The notes beneath the pieces are model-generated. The model was not told where the DNA came from, made no database searches, and was given only the letters and a program-made list of their open reading frames with translations. The position numbers were made by a program, and so were the translations under genes. This document shows positions 33,213 to 42,133 of a stretch of DNA of 64,000 nt, piece after piece. Each line of letters starts with the position of its first letter. Position 1 is the stretch's first letter. Source of the stretch: JAVVXB01 sp036651815 (GTDB lineage Bacteria; Bacillota; Clostridia; Christensenellales; CAG-138). The stretch spans positions 1 to 64,000 of the forward strand of contig JAVVXB010000005.1 in the NCBI GenBank assembly GCA_036651815.1, written 5' to 3'.

Positions 33213-34604
33213 ATGAAAGAATTTCAAACAAATATTTCGGCACCTATGCAGCCGAACAAAATGGGTGTGCTGTCGGAAGGCAAGCTGCTTATATCCATGG
33301 GAATACCGCTGAGCCTGTCAATGCTGATTCAGGCATTATATAACATTGTTGACAGTATCTTTGTCTCGTATCTGGGTGAAAACGCCTTGACGGCGGTTTC
33401 CTTGGCATACCCGATGTACATGCTGATGATCTCCGTCGCGGTAGGCACGGGCGTAGGCATGAATTCCCTGATTTCCCGTCGCCTTGGCGCAAGGCGATAT
33501 GAAGATGCCAACAAAGCTGCAGCCAATGGGCTGATGCTGATGGCGTGTTCGGCGTTGGCTTTCGTGCTGTTCGGCATCTTCGGTGTTCGGCCTTTTATGG
33601 AAGCGTATACCAAAATTCCGGAAATTTGTGAAATGGGTATCACGTACCTATCCATCTGCTGCATCTGCTGCATCGGTTTGTTTTTGCAAATTTTCTGCGA
33701 ACGCATCATGCAATCCCAGGGAATGAACCTCTATGCGATGCTTATGCAGCTTGTTGGTGCTGTTCTCAACATCATTTTTGATCCGATTCTGATCTTCGGC
33801 CTGTTTGGATTTCCCAAGATGGGCATTGCAGGCGCAGCGTTTGCCACCGTAGGTGGCCAGATCATTGGCATGCTGTTCTCGTTCCTTCTGGTGCTTGGCA
33901 AGCACAGTCAAGTTCGTATTTCACTCAGAGGTTTTCGTCCAAGTGGTCATGTCATCAAAAAAATCTATCAGGTCGGACTTCCATCCATCGTAATGCAGGC
34001 CATCGGCACATTTATGAATCTCCTCATGAACGGCATTTTAATCGTGTTTACAGAGACGGCGGTTGCTGTGTTCGGTGTATATTTCAAAGTGCAGTCCTTC
34101 GCCATCATGCCGGTGCTTGGCTTATCCAATGCATCCATGAGCATTATGGCTTATAATTATGGTGCGCGGAACAACGCGCGGCTCATGCGTACCTGGCGGT
34201 TGACACTGACCACTGGCATCATCATTATGCTTTTGTTTACCACCGTATTTATGCTGCTTCCAAATCAGATATTGAGTCTGTTCAATGCCTCGCCGGATAT
34301 GCTCCGCATCGGTCACGCTGCGCTCACCATCATGCCGCTCTGTCTGCCCTTTGCCGCAGCCAGTATCAGCATGTCCATGCTGTTTCAAGCCGTTGGCAGC
34401 GGGTTCTACAGCATGATGCTCTCTCTTGCCCGTCAGCTAATCGTTCTCGTTCCCGTGGCGTGGTTGCTGGCAATTATCACCAACGACGTGACCATCGTCT
34501 GGTGTGCCATCCCCATTGCTGAGGTTGTTTCGTTGCTGATTTGTATCTTATTCATGGTGAAGACGTATCGCGATAAAATTGTGCCGCTGAAATGCTCGGT
34601 TTAA
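33213..34604 (+). CDS. MATE-family efflux transporter
   Basis: A 463-residue protein with about twelve spans. LLISMGIPLSLSMLIQALYNIVDSIFVSYLGENALTAVSLAYPMYMLMISVAVGTGVGMNSLISRRLGA and FGVYFKVQSFAIMPVLGLSNASMSIMAYNYGARNNARLMRTW are typical of MATE exporters. It belongs to a different subgroup from the MATE gene at 16.6 kb. It follows the DUF1273 gene by 14 bp and may be cotranscribed. The substrate is unknown. Confidence 0.92.
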   Translation: MKEFQTNISAPMQPNKMGVLSEGKLLISMGIPLSLSMLIQALYNIVDSIFVSYLGENALTAVSLAYPMYMLMISVAVGTGVGMNSLISRRLGARRYEDANKAAANGLMLMACSALAFVLFGIFGVRPFMEAYTKIPEICEMGITYLSICCICCIGLFLQIFCERIMQSQGMNLYAMLMQLVGAVLNIIFDPILIFGLFGFPKMGIAGAAFATVGGQIIGMLFSFLLVLGKHSQVRISLRGFRPSGHVIKKIYQVGLPSIVMQAIGTFMNLLMNGILIVFTETAVAVFGVYFKVQSFAIMPVLGLSNASMSIMAYNYGARNNARLMRTWRLTLTTGIIIMLLFTTVFMLLPNQILSLFNASPDMLRIGHAALTIMPLCLPFAAASISMSMLFQAVGSGFYSMMLSLARQLIVLVPVAWLLAIITNDVTIVWCAIPIAEVVSLLICILFMVKTYRDKIVPLKCSV

Positions 34605-34617
34605 CGAGAGAATGCTT

Positions 34618-34992
34618 CTAAAAAATACTGTCCCAGCGGAATGCTTCCATATTATTCAGGTGCGTAATGGCAGCGTTAACCGCGTTGAGCGCGCTCAGCA
34701 GCGCCGCTATCTCCGTATTGGGAACGCAGACCCCAATGGCAGCACCCGTCTCATCCACCGCTACGTGATCAAGAAACAGTCGCATTATTGGGGCTGTTTT
34801 TTCGTAAATGTGTTCAAGCTCCCGCAGATACGGCGTATGATCGCCGCCCGTACGGATCGCGGCGGACGCCAGTTGCGCCTGCTCGGTCATATCCGCGCAT
34901 ATCCGCGTCAGCCATAGCCGGGGAACGGTCATGGTAAACAGTAAAAATGCCGCTAGGCAGAGATTGATGATGCGCTTTCCATAACGTTTCAT
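34618..34992 (-). CDS. DUF4363 family protein
   Basis: A 124-residue protein with an N-terminal span (residues 6-26). A helical extracytoplasmic region follows (LELEHIYEKTAPIMRLFLDHVAVDETGAAIGVCVPN-type spacing and EIAALLSALNAVNAAITHLNNME). It matches the DUF4363 family that accompanies DUF421 proteins in Firmicutes. The start at 34992 overlaps the DUF421 stop by 4 bp. It is convergent with the MATE gene (13-bp gap). The function is unknown. Confidence 0.78.
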   Translation of the reverse strand: MKRYGKRIINLCLAAFLLFTMTVPRLWLTRICADMTEQAQLASAAIRTGGDHTPYLRELEHIYEKTAPIMRLFLDHVAVDETGAAIGVCVPNTEIAALLSALNAVNAAITHLNNMEAFRWDSIF

Positions 34993-35699
34993 GCATGACC
35001 CTCCCGCACGCAGCACGTCCCGCCCGCGCTGAGCTTCTTTTGCAGATGTAGCGTCCCATCCGCAGACTGGTGCAGAAAGAACACATCCCGAACTTTGCAG
35101 CCAGCCATGTCACGGGCCAGAGCCTCAACCTCTGCTTCGTTTAATGCCAAGCGCTTGATGGCATCATGACAAAGCTCGCCGTCGAGAATCAACATCCAGC
35201 AGAGTCCGTCCCGCACTGCGGGTAGTTTGAAATCGGCTCGAGTCGGCTGCGCATATGCGTCCTTTGTCAGTACACTCATACTTCCGTTTGTTTCCAATAC
35301 GGCAAACGCCACCATTGATAGATCAAATATGTTTTTGCTGCGTAACTGGTCAAGCAGATCAATCAGCGTATAATTGTTCTGACGCATAGCCTGCTCCTGC
35401 ACAACACCATCGTATATCAACAGCATGGGACTTCCGCAAACAACACGCCGCGCCCTGGCGTTCTTTAAGCAGATATGCGTCACCAACTGCTGCACAAAAT
35501 ACATGCCAAGCACCGGAACAACGCTATACAGCAGCGGTATGCCGGTGTCCGCAATACAGGAGCCTGCAAGATCCGCAATGAGTAATGTAATCAATAGATC
35601 AAAGGGCTGCAAATCCGCCACCTGCCGCTTGCCTGTCAACCGCAGTACAAAGAACACGAACAGATACATGAAGATTGCACGCAAAAACAATACCAACAT
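34989..35699 (-). CDS. DUF421 (YetF-like) membrane protein
   Basis: A 236-residue protein with three N-terminal spans and a cytoplasmic domain of about 150 residues. LRLTGKRQVADLQPFDLLITLLIADLAGSCIADTGIPLL is the DUF421 signature, and CGSPMLLIYDGVVQEQAMRQNNYTLIDLLDQLRSKNI with VAFAVLETNGSMSVL follows the family pattern. YetF proteins are linked to spore or envelope functions, but their activity is unresolved. The start at 35699 is chosen by homology; its ribosome binding site is weak. Confidence 0.88.
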   Translation of the reverse strand: MLVLFLRAIFMYLFVFFVLRLTGKRQVADLQPFDLLITLLIADLAGSCIADTGIPLLYSVVPVLGMYFVQQLVTHICLKNARARRVVCGSPMLLIYDGVVQEQAMRQNNYTLIDLLDQLRSKNIFDLSMVAFAVLETNGSMSVLTKDAYAQPTRADFKLPAVRDGLCWMLILDGELCHDAIKRLALNEAEVEALARDMAGCKVRDVFFLHQSADGTLHLQKKLSAGGTCCVREGHA

Positions 35700-35827
35700 A
35701 GGTTTAGATTGCCAATTTTCACGCCTCACCATACGCGTTCGCAATAGGCATCTACAATCAAATCGCCTTGACGAGAGATTGATACTTGTGTTTAAATATA
35801 CTAAGCAGAAAAGAGGGCGCATTTCTC

Positions 35828-36250
35828 ATGGAACGTATTTCAAAACGCGATTATTATCTCTCCATCGCCGCCGAGGTGGCAAAGCGTAGCACCTGTCTGC
35901 GCCGTCAATATGGTGCGGTCATCGTCAAAAACGATGAAATTGTTGCAACTGGCTATAACGGCGCACCTCGGGGTGATGAAAACTGCTGCGACGTTGGCGA
36001 ATGCTGGCGTGAGCGCAACAACATTCCACACGGCGAACAGTATGAAAAGTGCGTTGCCGTCCATGCGGAGTGCAACGCCATCATCAGCGCAAGCCGCTAT
36101 GAAATGCTTGGCGCAACATTATATCTTGCCGGATTTGAAGGATTGGACAGCCCCATCGCAAATCCTGTCCCTTGTCTCATCTGTACACGGCTGATTAAAA
36201 ATGCCGGCATTGAACAGGTAATTAATCATCAAGGAGTTGTAAACATATGA
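35828..36250 (+). CDS. Deoxycytidylate (dCMP) deaminase family protein
   Basis: A 140-residue zinc deaminase. RRQYGAVIVKNDEIVATGYNGAPRGDENC precedes the zinc/catalytic motif HAECNAI and the PCLICTRLIKNAGI (PCxxC) ligands, the ComEB/dCMP deaminase pattern. It converts dCMP to dUMP. Its stop overlaps thyX by 4 bp, which supports a joint role in dTMP synthesis. The start at 35828 matches the family N-terminus MxRxSKRDYYL. Confidence 0.9.
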   Translation: MERISKRDYYLSIAAEVAKRSTCLRRQYGAVIVKNDEIVATGYNGAPRGDENCCDVGECWRERNNIPHGEQYEKCVAVHAECNAIISASRYEMLGATLYLAGFEGLDSPIANPVPCLICTRLIKNAGIEQVINHQGVVNI

Positions 36251-36999
36251 ATGTTACAAAGGTTGGAGACGGCAAAGTCGTCCTAATTGCTGGCGGCGGC
36301 AAGGTTTATACCGATATTGCCGCACGATTCACGCGCACCGAAAAAGGACTGGAGGAAATTCTTGCCTCGCCCTATAATGCGGAACTTGTACGCAGCATTG
36401 TGGACAAGGGACATCTGGCCGCCACAGAATTTGACTACTTTCTCTTTGGCGTAGAAGGATATTCCCGCGTAACCGAGGTGCAGTTGGTTCGCAAACGGCT
36501 GGCCAACTATCTCATTAAAAGCGGACGCGTGGATAAACACGGCAAACGTTCCTTTGATGTCGTTCTACCAAAATCGATTCTTGCTCACTCGTCGGAATGC
36601 ACCCTACCGGACGGCCGGAAGATTCAACTTTCCGCATCGGATTTGCTGCAACTTACGGAGCAATGGTACAATGCAGGTGTAGATGCCGGATACAAGGAAG
36701 AGGAGCTTCGCTACCTCAAGCCACAGGCAACAGAATTCAAAGCGCTCATCGGTATGAACGCCCATGCACTGCTGGATTGGTTCAAAATCCGCTGCTGCAT
36801 GAACGCGCAGGAGGAGATCCGCGATCTGGCCTGCAAAATGCTGCGGCTATGCAAGGAAGCCGCGCCGGCATTGTTTCAGGATGCTGGCCCCAACTGCGTG
36901 CAACTGGGCTACTGCCCAGAGAACGACTTCCAAAACGCCAATTGTAAAGTCATCACCAAGGACAAGGCATTGGAAATTTTAAAAACCGCCAGCCGCTAA
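36247..36999 (+). CDS. thyX: Flavin-dependent thymidylate synthase ThyX (variant motif)
   Basis: A 250-residue ThyX. It methylates dUMP to dTMP with methylene-tetrahydrofolate, FAD and NADPH. The ThyX motif RHR-x7-S is present as RKRLANYLIKS in EVQLVRKRLANYLIKSGR, so the His is replaced by Lys while both Arg and the Ser remain. The C-terminal NAHALLDWFKIRCCMNAQEEIRDLACKMLRLCKEAAPALF matches the substrate-binding helix region. It is translationally coupled to the dCMP deaminase that supplies dUMP. The variant motif lowers certainty about efficiency, not about family. Confidence 0.85.
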   Translation: MNVTKVGDGKVVLIAGGGKVYTDIAARFTRTEKGLEEILASPYNAELVRSIVDKGHLAATEFDYFLFGVEGYSRVTEVQLVRKRLANYLIKSGRVDKHGKRSFDVVLPKSILAHSSECTLPDGRKIQLSASDLLQLTEQWYNAGVDAGYKEEELRYLKPQATEFKALIGMNAHALLDWFKIRCCMNAQEEIRDLACKMLRLCKEAAPALFQDAGPNCVQLGYCPENDFQNANCKVITKDKALEILKTASR

Positions 37000-37019
37000 G
37001 CATCCCAGTGGAGCATAAA

Positions 37020-37057
37020 AAAAAGAGCCGCCGATTGTTTCAGCGGTTCTTTTTTAT
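37020..37057. terminator. Bidirectional terminator between thyX and malQ
   Basis: AAAAAGAGCCGC (37020-37031) pairs with GCGGTTCTTTTT (37043-37054), with A- and T-runs on both sides. Confidence 0.8.
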
Positions 37058-37103
37058 CGTAGCTTCATGCAGAACACTCTGCGCAAATTCACAGAACAAT
37101 TGG

Positions 37104-38591
37104 CTACATTCTACCATAGATCCGGCACATCTGCGCGATTCTAGCGGCAAGCGCATCGTTTAATTGTCCCGGTTGCAGCCGCCAGCGCCAATTGTTACCG
37201 CCCAAGGTACCAGGCGTATTCATACGTGCTGTAGCATCAAGTCCCAAATAGTCCTGCAACTGCGCAATAAACAAATCCGCCACCGAACCCATGCCGCCGC
37301 GGATGAGCCCCCAGTGATATCCTTCCTCCGCATTGAGGCCCAGATAGCGTACCGCCACCGCAATATCCTCCTCTGCCGCCTCCGAAAACCAACCGACCGC
37401 AGTGGTGTTGTCGTGCGTCCCGGTATAGCAGACACAGTGACGCGGATAAGTATGGGGCAGGTAGTTGCTAGGTTCGCGGGCATCAAAGGCAAACTGCAGC
37501 ACCTTCATGCCGGGATACCCGCTGGCATCCACCAGCGCGCGGACATCATCGGTTAAAAAGCCCAGATCTTCAGCAATAATCTGAAGATGTCGGAACTGCT
37601 GCTTGAGCACGTCTATCAAGTGCAGCCCAGGCCCCGTAATCCACTCACCGTTGCGTGCAGTGATTTCATCCACCGGTACGCGCCAGAAGCTGGATAATCC
37701 ACGAAAATGATCGATCCGAATGACATCAAATAATTCCGACGCAGCCTGCATGCGGCGCCTCCACCAAGCATATCCCGTGTCACGCATGTGCCCCCAGTCA
37801 TAGAGCGGATTGCCCCAGAGCTGTCCATCCGCCGAGAAATAGTCCGGTGGTACGCCAGCAACCGCCAGAGGTCTGCGCGACTCGTCCAGCTGGAACTCCT
37901 CCGGCGCGGCCCATACATCCGCAGAATCCAACGGAACATAGATAGGTAGATCCCCGATGATCTGTACGCCTTGTTCGTTTGCATATGTCTTGAGTGCCAA
38001 AAATTGCATACTAAATGTATACTGAATAAACCGGTAGAACGACATGCGTTGCGCATATTTCATCCGGCAACGATCCACTGCATCAGGCTTACGCAGACGG
38101 ATATCCTCCGGCCACTCCGTCCATGGACGGCCGCCATTTGCATCCTTGAGTGCCATAAACAGTGCGTAATCCTCGAGCCAATCCCCGTTTTGACGTACAT
38201 AGCCCGTAAGCGCGTCCATGCGCACATCGTTCTGCCGAAAAGCATCAAAGGCATGTTCCAACACCGCAAAGCGGCTTTGAAAGATTTTCCCATAGTTGAC
38301 ACAACCCGGTTCATTGCCCCAGTCCCTGTCGGCAACATCTTCCGATTTCAGTAGCCCTTGCTCAATCAGTTGATCCAAATCCACAAAATACGGATTGCCT
38401 GCAACCGCAGAGAAGGACTGGTATGGAGAATCGCCAAAGCTGGTCGGTCCAAGTGGCAACACCTGCCAATAGCGCTGCTTTGCTCGCTTTAAAAAGTCCA
38501 CAAATTCATAGGCAGCCCTACCGAATGTGCCAATGCCATACGGGGAGGGCAGCGATGAAATGTGCATGAGTATCCCGCTGGATCGTTGCAT
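37104..38591 (-). CDS. malQ: 4-alpha-glucanotransferase (amylomaltase)
   Basis: A 495-residue GH77 enzyme that disproportionates maltodextrins. The N-terminus MQRSSGILMHISSLPSPYGIGTFG is typical. The nucleophile Asp is in DVIRIDHFRGL, the acid/base Glu in IIAEDLGFLTDDV, and the third carboxylate in YTGTHDNTT. Start 38591 follows homology; a longer frame runs back into the permease gene without homology. It is the last gene of a sugar-uptake operon, which points to imported maltodextrin as substrate. Confidence 0.95.
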   Translation of the reverse strand: MQRSSGILMHISSLPSPYGIGTFGRAAYEFVDFLKRAKQRYWQVLPLGPTSFGDSPYQSFSAVAGNPYFVDLDQLIEQGLLKSEDVADRDWGNEPGCVNYGKIFQSRFAVLEHAFDAFRQNDVRMDALTGYVRQNGDWLEDYALFMALKDANGGRPWTEWPEDIRLRKPDAVDRCRMKYAQRMSFYRFIQYTFSMQFLALKTYANEQGVQIIGDLPIYVPLDSADVWAAPEEFQLDESRRPLAVAGVPPDYFSADGQLWGNPLYDWGHMRDTGYAWWRRRMQAASELFDVIRIDHFRGLSSFWRVPVDEITARNGEWITGPGLHLIDVLKQQFRHLQIIAEDLGFLTDDVRALVDASGYPGMKVLQFAFDAREPSNYLPHTYPRHCVCYTGTHDNTTAVGWFSEAAEEDIAVAVRYLGLNAEEGYHWGLIRGGMGSVADLFIAQLQDYLGLDATARMNTPGTLGGNNWRWRLQPGQLNDALAARIAQMCRIYGRM

Positions 38592-38662
38592 ACTTGCTAT
38601 ATCCCAATCTGTTTTGATTTTATTTTCACAGCGCCGTACACGCCATTGCCTTGTTACATAAT

Positions 38663-38707
38663 CTGCGGCAAGAGGTGCCTGGACAGGGTCCGGACATCTT
38701 GCCGCAG
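38663..38707 (-). repeat. 11-bp perfect inverted repeat between permease gene and malQ
   Basis: CTGCGGCAAGA (38663-38673) and TCTTGCCGCAG (38697-38707) surround a 23-nt loop containing GTCC/GGAC. It lies 49 bp downstream of the permease stop and may separate malQ expression from the transporter. Confidence 0.55.
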
Positions 38708-38755
38708 GAGAATCCCCCACTGGTTTAAACGCCGATGAACTGTTGATGCATTCGA

Positions 38756-39595
38756 TCAGCCCTTCACCGCACCATCGACAACACCCTTGATGATGTATTT
38801 CTGTGCCGCCAAATAAAACAGAATAATTGGGATGATGGCAAGCACAAGGCACGCCATGATCGCGCCCATATCCACGCGCCCGTATCCACCGCGCAGATAT
38901 TGAATGACAATCGGTATCGTCTTATACCGTTTGAGATCCAGCACAAGATACGGCAGCAGATAATCGTTCCAAATCCACATCGTCTCGAGAATTCCAACGG
39001 AGATATAGGTAGGCTTCAAAATCGGCAGCACCACGCGGAAGAAGGTTTGCAGCGGGTTACATCCGTCTATCATGGCTGCTTCTTCGATTTCCACCGGAAT
39101 GCTCTTGACAAACCCGCTGAACATGAACACCGCCAGACCCGCGCCAAACCCCAGATAGACCACGATAATCCCCCAGGGCGTTCCAAGTCCCAGCATATTG
39201 GCCGTTTTGCTCAGGGTGAACATAACCATTTGGAACGGCACGACCATGGAAAAAATGCAGAGATAATAGATCATCTTCGTCCACTTTGTCTTGACCCGAT
39301 TGATAAACCACGCACACATGGACGTACAGAGCAAAATTGCAATAACCGAGCCAACAGTGATGATAACCGAATAACCGAAGTATTTGAAGAATTCAATCTT
39401 CTGTACCCCGGAAACATAGTTTTCCAGTCCCACAAAGCTCTCCGCATTGGGCAAGGCGAACGGACTGAGATTAATAAAGGTCTTTTCTTTGAAAGAATTG
39501 GTGAGTATCAGCACGATCGGCAACACATAGACCACCGCCAATATTGCAAAGAACACCGTCAGCGCCATATTGGCACGCTTATCACGCTTGAGCAT
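38756..39595 (-). CDS. Carbohydrate ABC transporter permease (MalG type)
   Basis: A 279-residue permease with six spans. The EAA loop is EIEEAAMIDGCNPLQTFFRVVLPILKPTYISV. N-terminal VLPIVLILTNSFKEKTFINLSPFALPN and the C-terminal MACLVLAIIPIILFYLAAQKYIIKGVVDGAVKG are typical of the MalG group. It pairs with the next gene to form the channel for an oligosaccharide. It overlaps the MalF-type start by 1 bp. Confidence 0.93.
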   Translation of the reverse strand: MLKRDKRANMALTVFFAILAVVYVLPIVLILTNSFKEKTFINLSPFALPNAESFVGLENYVSGVQKIEFFKYFGYSVIITVGSVIAILLCTSMCAWFINRVKTKWTKMIYYLCIFSMVVPFQMVMFTLSKTANMLGLGTPWGIIVVYLGFGAGLAVFMFSGFVKSIPVEIEEAAMIDGCNPLQTFFRVVLPILKPTYISVGILETMWIWNDYLLPYLVLDLKRYKTIPIVIQYLRGGYGRVDMGAIMACLVLAIIPIILFYLAAQKYIIKGVVDGAVKG

Positions 39596-40437
39596 TAGGA
39601 CTGCACCTCCTTGCGTCGGGTCAGCTGCAATTGTGCCACTGCAATGACCACAACCAGCAGAAAGAACACAACCGCCTTGGCTTGGCCAACTCCCTGCCAG
39701 CCCGTGCGGCCATAGAACGTATCATAAATATTCAAGGCCAGCATCTGGCTCATCTTGGCCGGTTCACCGCCGGTCAGCGACAGGTTTTGGTCAAAGAGTT
39801 TGAACGAATTTGTGAGCGTTAGAAACGTGCAGATGGTGATGGACGGCATCAGCATGGGGAGGGTAACCCGAAAGAACGTCTGCGACTTGTTGGCACCGTC
39901 AATCTTGGCCGCCTCCATCACGTCCCCGGGAATCGACTGTAGACCAGCAATATAGATAATCATCATATAACCGATCTGCTGCCAGCACATAAGGATGACC
40001 AATCCCCAGAAACCGTAGTTTTCCGAATAGGTCAGCGTACGGCCGAAATTCATCAAAATGCCATTAAAAATCAACTGCCAAATATAGCCAAGCACGATTC
40101 CGCCAATCAGGTTCGGCATGAAAAACACCGTGCGGAACGTATTGGTGCCGCGGATGCTGCGGGTGAGTGCCATAGCGATAAGCAATGCACAAACGTTGAT
40201 GACAACCAGTGACACAATGGCAAACAGTGCCGTGAACCAAAACGCATGTATAAACGTTGCATCGCCCCAGAGCTTTAGATAGTTGTCAACCCCAACCCAT
40301 CTAGCATCAGTAACGGTGGTAAACTTGCAAAAGGAAAGATAGATGCCCTCTAAAAAAGGCACCAGAAATCCAATGGTAAACGCCAATAGCGTTGGTAGAG
40401 CAAAGATGGGAAAATATTTTTTTATGGCGCGTTCCAT
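39595..40437 (-). CDS. Carbohydrate ABC transporter permease (MalF type)
   Basis: A 280-residue permease with six spans. FLVPFLEGIYLSFCKFTTV, FFMPNLIGGIVLGYIWQLIFNG and the EAA loop DVMEAAKIDGANKSQTFFRVTLPMLMPSITICTFLTLTNSFKLFDQNLSLTGGEP identify the MalF class. It works with the downstream MalG-type protein and the binding protein. A 308-bp gap with a terminator-like hairpin separates it from the binding-protein gene. Confidence 0.93.
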   Translation of the reverse strand: MERAIKKYFPIFALPTLLAFTIGFLVPFLEGIYLSFCKFTTVTDARWVGVDNYLKLWGDATFIHAFWFTALFAIVSLVVINVCALLIAMALTRSIRGTNTFRTVFFMPNLIGGIVLGYIWQLIFNGILMNFGRTLTYSENYGFWGLVILMCWQQIGYMMIIYIAGLQSIPGDVMEAAKIDGANKSQTFFRVTLPMLMPSITICTFLTLTNSFKLFDQNLSLTGGEPAKMSQMLALNIYDTFYGRTGWQGVGQAKAVVFFLLVVVIAVAQLQLTRRKEVQS

Positions 40438-40535
40438 AAGTCAGCCCCCTTTATACGGAACAGTTGATGCCGGCAGCACGGCCGACGCAGTAACAGCCCG
40501 CACCTCGATAGATTAGGTGGTATTCCTAGAAGCAA

Positions 40536-40654
40536 AATTTGCGGTTTCGAATGGATTTTTTATCAATCCAAGCGGAGAATTCGCGATTTTACTGAAAATA
40601 AATCTAGAATTCAGAGCGCCAATCTGGTAGAAAAAGAACCTGAAAACGCTTTTC
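40536..40654. repeat. Dispersed intergenic element, copy B
   Basis: AATTTGCGGTTTCG (40536-40549) is identical to copy A. AAGCGGAGAATT is at offset 34, ATAAATC at offset 62 and GAATT at offset 71. The core TGAAAACGCTTTTCA spans 40641-40655. It lies upstream of the two permease genes in their transcript direction, where a second promoter would be expected. Confidence 0.6.
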
Positions 40655-40701
40655 ACGGAATTTAGAAATACATTTTAGTATAACCAACTTTCGCTTGAAA
40701 A

Positions 40702-40731
40702 GAAAGGGTGAACTGTGTAGTTCACCCTTTC
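40702..40731 (-). terminator. Hairpin after the sugar-binding protein gene
   Basis: GAAAGGGTGAACT and AGTTCACCCTTTC form a perfect 13-bp stem with a GTGT loop. On the minus strand it is followed by TTTTCAAG. It probably acts as a partial terminator that raises binding protein over permease levels. Confidence 0.75.
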
Positions 40732-40745
40732 CGTGGTTCTAACGG

Positions 40746-42044
40746 TTATTCTGCATGAGCAGCCGCATATTCGGTTGCCCAGCCATCCACAAACGCGGTT
40801 ACGACGCCCGCCCATTCGCCGGTACCGGCAGCATAGGCAGTCAGTGCGGAACCAAGACCGTTCTTCCATTCTTCGGAAGGCATTGTGGTGAAGCACCACT
40901 TGACGGAGGTCTTGCCCGTGGCAATGTAATCGTTGGCAGCGCGGATCAGCGCGTTGTCCGGCAGATACTCCGTGCCAAAGGATTTGAACGGCGTCACAAA
41001 GCCCATGTCGTTGGCCATGCAGGTACGGCCTTCGTCAGAGGTAATCACCCAGTTCAGAAAATCCAAGGTGGCTTTCTGGTCTGCTTCGCTGGCCTTGTTA
41101 TTGACGCACCAGTAGTTCTCGGAACCAGTGCAAAGCCCCTGATTCTCCTCACCATCTACACCAATGTAGATGGGCAGCATGCCCAGGTTCTCGTCACCAA
41201 GATCCTTAATGTCGTTGTAAGCCCAAGTGCCGTTCTGATAGAACGCAGCTTTTCCGGTCTTGAATTCTGCAACCGCATCGTCGCCAGTCTTGCTGGAAAG
41301 CAACGCTGCATCGGTCGTGGAATCGGTGATATACAGATCCCAGATGGCCTTATAGTTGTCGAGGAACGTGCCCTTGATGGCAGCTGTTTCGCCGATGCCA
41401 TCCGCCGCATATTCATAGTAAACGGGTAGGTTGGCAAGATGGGTCTTGAATCTCCAGTCGGAGGAACCATCCATGCCCGCGGAGGTGAAGGCACCTTCGA
41501 TGCCAAGGTCGGCCTTCTTGGCCTGCATGTCGTCTGCGACGGCCTTGAGGGTTGCGAAGTTATTGATCTCGGAAACGTCTTTGATCAGTGCACCGGTCAT
41601 CGCGGCATACTTGTCGATGATGGCCTTGTTGTAGATGATGCCATAAGTCTCGATAACATACGCAATCCCGTAGACCGCGTCGCCCTCTTTTAAGGCAAAG
41701 TCATCGCTCGTCAGCTGTTTGTAAACTTCACTGGCGGACAGATCCGCGCAATAGCCCTTCCAGTTGTTGAGGCCGACAGGTCCGTTCACCTGGAACAGCG
41801 TGGGCGCTTCGGTCTTGGCAATTTCGCTTGTCAGCGTGCTTTCATAGGTGCCGGAAGCTGCGGTAACCACGGTGACCGGGATCTTGGTCTGCTCCGTATA
41901 GGTCTTGGCAAGCTGCTGCCACTGTGCATCTTGCTCCGGTTTAAAGTTGAGATAATAGACGGACGCGGTGTCTGCTTTTTTGCAGCCGGCAAACATGCCA
42001 ACTGCCATGACAAGCACCAAAATCAGGGCGATTGTTTTTTTCAT
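40746..42044 (-). CDS. Sugar ABC transporter substrate-binding lipoprotein
   Basis: A 432-residue lipoprotein (signal peptide, lipobox MFAGC near residue 20). The family 1 solute-binding fold is seen in VYYLNFKPEQDAQWQQLAKTYTEQTKIPVTVVTAASGTYESTLTSEIAKTEAPTLFQVNGP and KAAFYQNGTWAYNDI. Aromatic residues and the malQ partner fit maltose or maltodextrin, though the sugar is not proven. AGGAAGG precedes the ATG. No ATPase gene is present; MsmX-like shared ATPases usually serve such importers. Confidence 0.9.
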   Translation of the reverse strand: MKKTIALILVLVMAVGMFAGCKKADTASVYYLNFKPEQDAQWQQLAKTYTEQTKIPVTVVTAASGTYESTLTSEIAKTEAPTLFQVNGPVGLNNWKGYCADLSASEVYKQLTSDDFALKEGDAVYGIAYVIETYGIIYNKAIIDKYAAMTGALIKDVSEINNFATLKAVADDMQAKKADLGIEGAFTSAGMDGSSDWRFKTHLANLPVYYEYAADGIGETAAIKGTFLDNYKAIWDLYITDSTTDAALLSSKTGDDAVAEFKTGKAAFYQNGTWAYNDIKDLGDENLGMLPIYIGVDGEENQGLCTGSENYWCVNNKASEADQKATLDFLNWVITSDEGRTCMANDMGFVTPFKSFGTEYLPDNALIRAANDYIATGKTSVKWCFTTMPSEEWKNGLGSALTAYAAGTGEWAGVVTAFVDGWATEYAAAHAE

Positions 42045-42133
42045 AATTGATCCTTCCTATTCTTTGATTTGTATTTTCCAGCACACGTTGCGCATGCTAA
42101 GAAACCATAATAATGTGATTGTACATCCCTTTA

